NCBI GenBank assembly: GCA_016789295.1
Contig: JAEUQL010000073.1
Location: 1 to 11,324 of the forward strand
Reading direction: 5' to 3'
DNA length: 11,324 bases
Source: Blastocatellia bacterium
GTDB taxonomy: Bacteria > Acidobacteriota > Blastocatellia > Chloracidobacteriales > JADJPF01
In this document: positions 8,411 to 11,324 of the stretch, piece after piece
Numbering within the stretch: the stretch's first letter is position 1
How the letters are laid out: each line of letters begins with the position of its first letter
Position numbers and translations under genes: made by a program
The notes under the pieces: generated by a model
Seen by the model: the letters and a program-made list of their open reading frames with translations, nothing else
Told to the model about the DNA's origin: nothing
The model's database searches: none

Positions 8411-9683
8411 CCTTACTTTAATTACATTTCTTGGAACAGCTAACTACAAGGAGACAACATACAAATACAAGGATGAAGAATGTAAAACAAATCTTTTTCC
8501 TGTAGCACTCTCAAAGTTTTTAAGGCCATCAAAAGTTTTTGTGGTGATAACAAAAGAAGCTAAAGATAAATGGCTTGATTTATTAAGACAAGGGCTAGAA
8601 AAACTAGAAAGTCAAGACATAGAAATGTCATATATTGATATTCCAGACGGTCACTCAGAAGAAGATCTATGGAATATCTTTACTGCAATTGCGAGCAAGA
8701 TTGAAAGAGGAAACAGAGTAGTTTTTGACATTACTCACTCATTTCGAACATTACCATTCCTATCTTTTCTTGCTATTTCTTATCTCCGTGTTGCTAAACA
8801 AGTAGAAATTGCAGGTATCTACTATGGTGCTTGGGAAGCACGAAAACCACAACCACCAAAAGACACTCCTATGCAATCTTGCCCTGAAGATATATCTCCA
8901 GTTTTTGATTTGACCCCTTTTGTCACTTTGTTAGATTGGACATCAGCAACAGATCAATTCCTAAAAACTGGTAATAGTATTGCTTTAGCTAATCTTATTC
9001 AGGGAGAGAAAGAAAATAACTTAACAGATCTAGCCAAAAACCTAAAAGAAGTTTCAAATGGATTGGAGCTGCTACGTCCGATTAAAATAATGGAAACTGC
9101 ATCCAAATTGCCTGAATTGATCAAAGAAGCAAAGCCAAGTTTAACACAACTACAAGAGCCGTTTTCTTTGCTTCTCAAGAAGATAGAGGCCGACTATGGA
9201 AAATTTGCACTTGATGGTCTACTTGATGAATCTGGCAACTTAATTGACTTTAAAAAGCAAAAAGAGTTTCTAGAAAAGTTGCTTTTAGTGGCTCAATGGT
9301 ACTTTGAAAAAGGCTATTATGTGCATACTTTGTCTACCTTACGCGAGTGGTTACCCTCTCTACTTTGCTATCATTTTAAAGTCAATATTTTTGATAAAGA
9401 TGAACGTTCTGATATGGAACTTCTTTTAAGTGGTGGAACAGATAAAGATAGAGCGACAAAAGAAGTAATAAGAAAATCTCCTCGCTGTGAAGAATGGAAT
9501 AAGTTTTCTAAGAGTAAGAACTGCAAAACAATATGGTCAGATAACCTAGCCAAGCTACGCAATGATGTTTTACACTCTGGCTTTCGCAAGGAGCCAAAGG
9601 ATACAAACGAAATTATTGAACTTACCAAGAGGCATCTTGAGAAAATAAAAAGTATTGCTCATGAGTGGGGAATTACTGAATGA
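8403..9683 (+). CDS. csx2: CARF-HEPN ancillary ribonuclease, Csx1/Csx2 (TM1812) family
   Basis: 426-residue signal-activated effector. In this family an N-terminal CARF domain binds cyclic oligoadenylate made by Cas10 and turns on a C-terminal HEPN RNase that cuts RNA without sequence guidance. Seen here: a Rossmann-like start with FLGTANYKETTYKY at 9-22, and the family motif DITHSFRTLPFLSFLAISYL at 109-128, the 'DxTHG/DxTHSFR' ligand-pocket signature. A helical linker (about 165-290) leads to the HEPN active-site motif RNDVLH at 386-391, a clean R-x4-H. Both functional motifs are intact, so the protein should be active as a dimer. It overlaps the Cas7-insertion gene by 8 bases and has GGGAG eight bases upstream of ATG, so it is made with the complex that feeds it. 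The ligand ring size (cA4 or cA6) cannot be read from the sequence; Csx1 relatives mostly use cA4. Csx1 and Csx2 naming overlap for this group. Confidence 0.9.
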   Translation: MTDLTLITFLGTANYKETTYKYKDEECKTNLFPVALSKFLRPSKVFVVITKEAKDKWLDLLRQGLEKLESQDIEMSYIDIPDGHSEEDLWNIFTAIASKIERGNRVVFDITHSFRTLPFLSFLAISYLRVAKQVEIAGIYYGAWEARKPQPPKDTPMQSCPEDISPVFDLTPFVTLLDWTSATDQFLKTGNSIALANLIQGEKENNLTDLAKNLKEVSNGLELLRPIKIMETASKLPELIKEAKPSLTQLQEPFSLLLKKIEADYGKFALDGLLDESGNLIDFKKQKEFLEKLLLVAQWYFEKGYYVHTLSTLREWLPSLLCYHFKVNIFDKDERSDMELLLSGGTDKDRATKEVIRKSPRCEEWNKFSKSKNCKTIWSDNLAKLRNDVLHSGFRKEPKDTNEIIELTKRHLEKIKSIAHEWGITE

Positions 9684-10060
9684 TACTACTCAATTTTGCG
9701 CATCCGTTTACTGAGCTGCAAATGGCAGCTTTAGTTGCTCTTGTTGGAAAACCGTTTGAGCGTGTTCTTGAATTTAAAACTCAATTTGATCAAACAGAAT
9801 CTTTTACAGAACAAGCTCAAAAACTGATAGATTCTATAGGACTTTCACCGCAAGATTGGCAGACATTGCCAATCTTGATAAACCTACCTTCGCTAAACGT
9901 GATTACAGCTTTACTGCTTGCCGAAGTTCATGGCAGGATGGGGTACTTTCCTGCAGTTGTTAGACTGCGTCCTATACCACACTCTTTACCGCCACAGTTT
10001 GAGGTTGCCGAAATATTAAACCTGCAGAGAGTGCGTGACGCCGCTCGCGTATCTCGGTGA
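9680..10060 (+). CDS. csx15: CRISPR-associated protein Csx15
   Basis: 126-residue cytoplasmic protein. It begins with the family opening MILLNFAHPFTELQ, then the conserved WQTLPILINLPSLN (60-73), LLAEVHGRMGYFPAVVRLRP (79-98) and closing FEVAEILNLQRVRDAAR (107-123), which together mark Csx15, a small protein of type III CRISPR loci. It couples to the CARF-HEPN gene through an ATGA overlap, with a GGGG ribosome site nine bases upstream. I recall recent work placing Csx15 with Csx16 and Csx20 among small proteins that bind or degrade cyclic oligoadenylate; I am not certain which activity applies to Csx15. Its position directly after the CARF-HEPN RNase fits a role in damping that enzyme. It closes the operon, and its last 60 bases look more GC-rich than the cas genes before it. 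The family call is good; the function is tentative. Confidence 0.85.
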   Translation: MILLNFAHPFTELQMAALVALVGKPFERVLEFKTQFDQTESFTEQAQKLIDSIGLSPQDWQTLPILINLPSLNVITALLLAEVHGRMGYFPAVVRLRPIPHSLPPQFEVAEILNLQRVRDAARVSR

Positions 10061-10099
10061 CTGCTTGCCAGAATATTTCCTAAAAAATCAATTTTTAAG

Positions 10100-10128
10100 T
10101 TGACAAATCTAACGATGTTAAATAATCT
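10100..10128 (+). promoter_or_regulatory. Predicted tetR promoter
   Basis: A consensus -35 TTGACA at 10100-10105 lies 45 bases before the tetR ATG. The -10 is either AATAAT at 10121-10126 (15-base spacer) or TAATCT at 10123-10128 (17-base spacer). Palindrome box A fills the spacer and box B covers the expected start of transcription, so a bound repressor would block polymerase. Confidence 0.65.
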
Positions 10129-10138
10129 TACGTCGGTA
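10110..10138 (+). promoter_or_regulatory. Paired palindromic operator upstream of tetR
   Basis: Two 11-bp dyads: TAACGATGTTA (10110-10120, arms TAAC/GTTA perfect) and TTACGTCGGTA (10128-10138, imperfect), 18 bp start to start. The same pair with the same spacing recurs 700 bases downstream, before the permease. Over 10110-10142 versus 10810-10842, 24 of 33 bases match without gaps. The likely ligand is the TetR protein encoded just downstream; this is inferred from position and symmetry. Confidence 0.75.
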
Positions 10139-10145
10139 GATAATT

Positions 10146-10766
10146 ATGGGAACCAAAGAGAGAAGAGAAAAGCATAAAGAAGGCTTGAGGCAGTTGATAC
10201 TTGACGCAGCAATAGAGCTATTTGTAACCGAAGGCTACGAAAGTACAACAATGCGTAAGATAGCTGAAAAGATAGACTATTCACCGCCAACTATCTACTT
10301 CTATTTTCGTGACAAAGCTGAATTATTTGACAACATATGTGCAGAAACTTTTGGAAAGCTTGACCAGCAGATGGAGCTTCTTCGTGCAGAAGTAGCAACA
10401 GAGAAGAGTGAGCCATTGGTCAATCTTGAGAAAGCTCTTAGGGGCTACATCGATTTTGGTCTCAGACACCCAAACCATTACACCGTTACTTTTATTCTGA
10501 CCTCAGAGTTTGAAGCAAATGGTGGAGAATCACGAAAAAAGACTACAGGACTAAAGACTTTTGGTTGTATGCGACAGATGGTAGCCGAGTACTTAATATC
10601 AAAAAACGGAACTGATGTTGGAGTAGAAGAGACCAGCCAGGCACTCTGGGCAGCTATTCACGGAGTTACTTCGCTGCTTATAACTCAAAAAGGTTTTCCT
10701 TTTGTTGAACAAAAAATGTTGATCAATAAACTTGTCGAAATACTTATCAAAGGTGTCAGGAATTAA
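10146..10766 (+). CDS. TetR-family transcriptional repressor
   Basis: 206-residue DNA-binding regulator. The N-terminal TetR domain is clear: ILDAAIELFVTEGYESTTMR (18-37), the helix-turn-helix KIAEKIDYSPPTIYFYFRDK (38-57) and AELF. The C-terminal ligand and dimer domain has the 'WHG-like' segment QALWAAIHGVTSLLI (164-178), as in TetR_C proteins often annotated with membrane-transport operons. No signal peptide or membrane segment. It is preceded by its own promoter and by paired palindromes, and the same palindromes stand before the downstream permease gene, so it probably represses itself and the transporter until a ligand binds. The inducer is unknown. The ribosome site is weak (CGGTAG a few bases upstream, partly inside operator box B). 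Nothing ties it functionally to CRISPR; it most likely marks the edge of the CRISPR island. Family is sure, targets are inferred. Confidence 0.95.
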   Translation: MGTKERREKHKEGLRQLILDAAIELFVTEGYESTTMRKIAEKIDYSPPTIYFYFRDKAELFDNICAETFGKLDQQMELLRAEVATEKSEPLVNLEKALRGYIDFGLRHPNHYTVTFILTSEFEANGGESRKKTTGLKTFGCMRQMVAEYLISKNGTDVGVEETSQALWAAIHGVTSLLITQKGFPFVEQKMLINKLVEILIKGVRN

Positions 10767-10798
10767 TATATTCCATTGCTTGATAAGTAAATTTTTTT
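10741..10798 (+). terminator. Possible intrinsic terminator at the 3' end of tetR
   Basis: A perfect 10-bp inverted repeat, TACTTATCAA (10741-10750) and TTGATAAGTA (10780-10789), brackets an inner 5-bp stem GGAAT/ATTCC (10759-10763, 10770-10774). Two bases on, a run of seven T occupies 10792-10798. The hairpin starts inside the tetR coding end. The outer stem is AT-rich and the interior is loose, so termination may be partial. Confidence 0.5.
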
Positions 10799-10809
10799 GC
10801 TCTTATACT
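10780..10809 (+). promoter_or_regulatory. Predicted promoter of the permease gene
   Basis: TTGATA (10780-10785) and TATACT (10804-10809), each one base off consensus, with an 18-base spacer. The -35 lies in the 3' arm of the terminator-like hairpin and the -10 abuts operator box A. Transcription should start near 10816, inside that operator. Confidence 0.65.
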
Positions 10810-10838
10810 TAACAATGTTAGAAAAACTAACGACGTAA
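10810..10838 (+). promoter_or_regulatory. Paired palindromic operator upstream of the permease
   Basis: TAACAATGTTA (10810-10820) and TAACGACGTAA (10828-10838), 18 bp start to start, the same layout as before tetR. The dyads begin directly after the -10 and cover the expected transcription start, so binding would block initiation or clearance. TetR is the probable ligand, by proximity. Confidence 0.75.
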
Positions 10839-10856
10839 TATAAAAAGGTGGTAGAG

Positions 10857-11324
10857 ATGAACTTTGTAGCATTAAGAATGTTGATGGGAGACAGGGCAAA
10901 ATTTCTGGGATTAGTCTTTGCTGTTGCGTTTTCATCATTTCTGATAGCACATCAGAGTTCGATCTTTTCTGGTCTAATGCTTCGCACAACAAGCCAGATA
11001 AGAGATGTGATAGATGCTGACATATGGGTGATGGATAGTGAAACTCAATATATAGATGAAGTAAAACCATTGTCGGATGAGGATCTGTATCGTGTTAGAA
11101 GTGTGCAAGGTGTTGCTTGGGCAGTGAAGCTTTTCAAAGGGCTTCCTCGTGCAAAAGCAGAGGATGGAAAATTTCGGACAGTAATCTTAATGGGTGTTGA
11201 TGATTCTACTTTGGTAGGTGCACCAAGAAAGATGATTATGGGTTCTATTGAAGATTTGAGAAGGCCAGATTCGGTTATTATCGACCGGGCTGGTTTCTTT
11301 TTTTACTATCCGAAAGAACCTCTT
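10857..11324 (+). CDS. ABC transporter permease (FtsX/MacB-like), 3'-truncated by window edge
   Basis: 156 visible residues, open to the right edge. The start ATG at 10857 has AGGTGG five bases upstream. An N-terminal membrane helix is evident at about 17-38 (LGLVFAVAFSSFLIAHQSSI), preceded by a short cytoplasmic segment with basic residues, then a polar, mixed region with TTSQIRDVIDADIWVMD (44-60) and later DLRRPDSVIIDRAG (133-146). This layout, with one helix followed by a large extracytoplasmic domain, is that of FtsX/MacB/DevC-type permeases that act in export or in moving lipids and proteins out of the membrane. The remaining transmembrane helices and any ATPase partner lie beyond the window. 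The tetR gene and shared operators upstream suggest a repressor-controlled efflux or export operon. The substrate cannot be inferred. Confidence 0.8.
   Translation, partial: MNFVALRMLMGDRAKFLGLVFAVAFSSFLIAHQSSIFSGLMLRTTSQIRDVIDADIWVMDSETQYIDEVKPLSDEDLYRVRSVQGVAWAVKLFKGLPRAKAEDGKFRTVILMGVDDSTLVGAPRKMIMGSIEDLRRPDSVIIDRAGFFFYYPKEPL

Larger units (their letters stand above)
10061..10145 (+). other. Intergenic boundary between CRISPR operon and tetR
   Basis: 85 bases separating the csx15 stop from the tetR start. It holds the tetR promoter and its operator pair. I see no GC-rich hairpin followed by T-run that would end the CRISPR operon here; the AAAAATCAATTTTT stretch (about 10084-10097) is an A/T-only inverted repeat and a poor terminator. 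Some read-through from the cas operon into tetR is therefore possible. Confidence 0.7.

Noticed and set aside
9371..9628. Minus-strand open frames, such as the one opposite csx2, and similar ones elsewhere
   Set aside because: They lie opposite well-supported genes, have no ribosome sites or family resemblance, and read as antisense shadows.
10084..10097. AAAAATCAATTTTT as a terminator for the CRISPR operon
   Set aside because: The inverted repeat is A/T only with a four-base loop and would be too unstable to terminate well.
10756..11070. Minus-strand open frame opposite the permease start
   Set aside because: The + strand here encodes a recognisable permease with a good ribosome site and promoter; the reverse frame shows no family features.

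Overview
This is a dense stretch of bacterial DNA, AT-rich by eye (high thirties % G+C, not computed), with every gene on the + strand. The first 10 kb is the effector block of a type III-D CRISPR-Cas system. The last 1.3 kb is an unrelated chromosomal-type pair: a TetR-family regulator and the start of an ABC-transporter permease. The lineage cannot be fixed from the sequence. The five-protein effector layout is the one I know from the cyanobacterium Synechocystis (variant III-Dv), which is suggestive but not proof.

Layout: (1) 1-1445, Cas10 polymerase/cyclase, its 5' end cut off by the window; (2) 1452-3845, a Cas7-Cas5(Csx10)-Cas11-like fusion; (3) 3845-5398, a tandem double Cas7; (4) 5398-6006, Csx19; (5) 5993-8410, a Cas7 carrying a roughly 300-residue insertion (TIGR03986-type RAMP); (6) 8403-9683, a CARF-HEPN ancillary ribonuclease (Csx1/Csx2, TM1812 type); (7) 9680-10060, Csx15; (8) 10146-10766, TetR regulator; (9) 10857-11324, permease fragment. 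Genes 2 to 7 overlap the preceding gene by 1-14 bases or lie 6 bases from it, so 1-7 look like one translationally coupled operon.

How the parts should work together, from family knowledge: proteins 1-5 form a crRNA-guided complex that recognises RNA. The Cas7 domains would form the backbone and cut the target. The Cas10 GGDD palm, which is intact, would make cyclic oligoadenylate when target RNA binds. The CARF domain of gene 6 would sense that messenger and switch on its HEPN RNase. Csx15 may tune the signal. No CRISPR array, cas6, cas1 or cas2 lies in the window; any array must lie outside, most likely upstream.

Downstream, tetR and the permease each carry the same pair of 11-bp palindromes with identical 18-bp spacing across their promoters. 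This strongly suggests that the TetR protein represses itself and the transporter. The tetR 3' end also has a hairpin and T-run that overlap the permease promoter.
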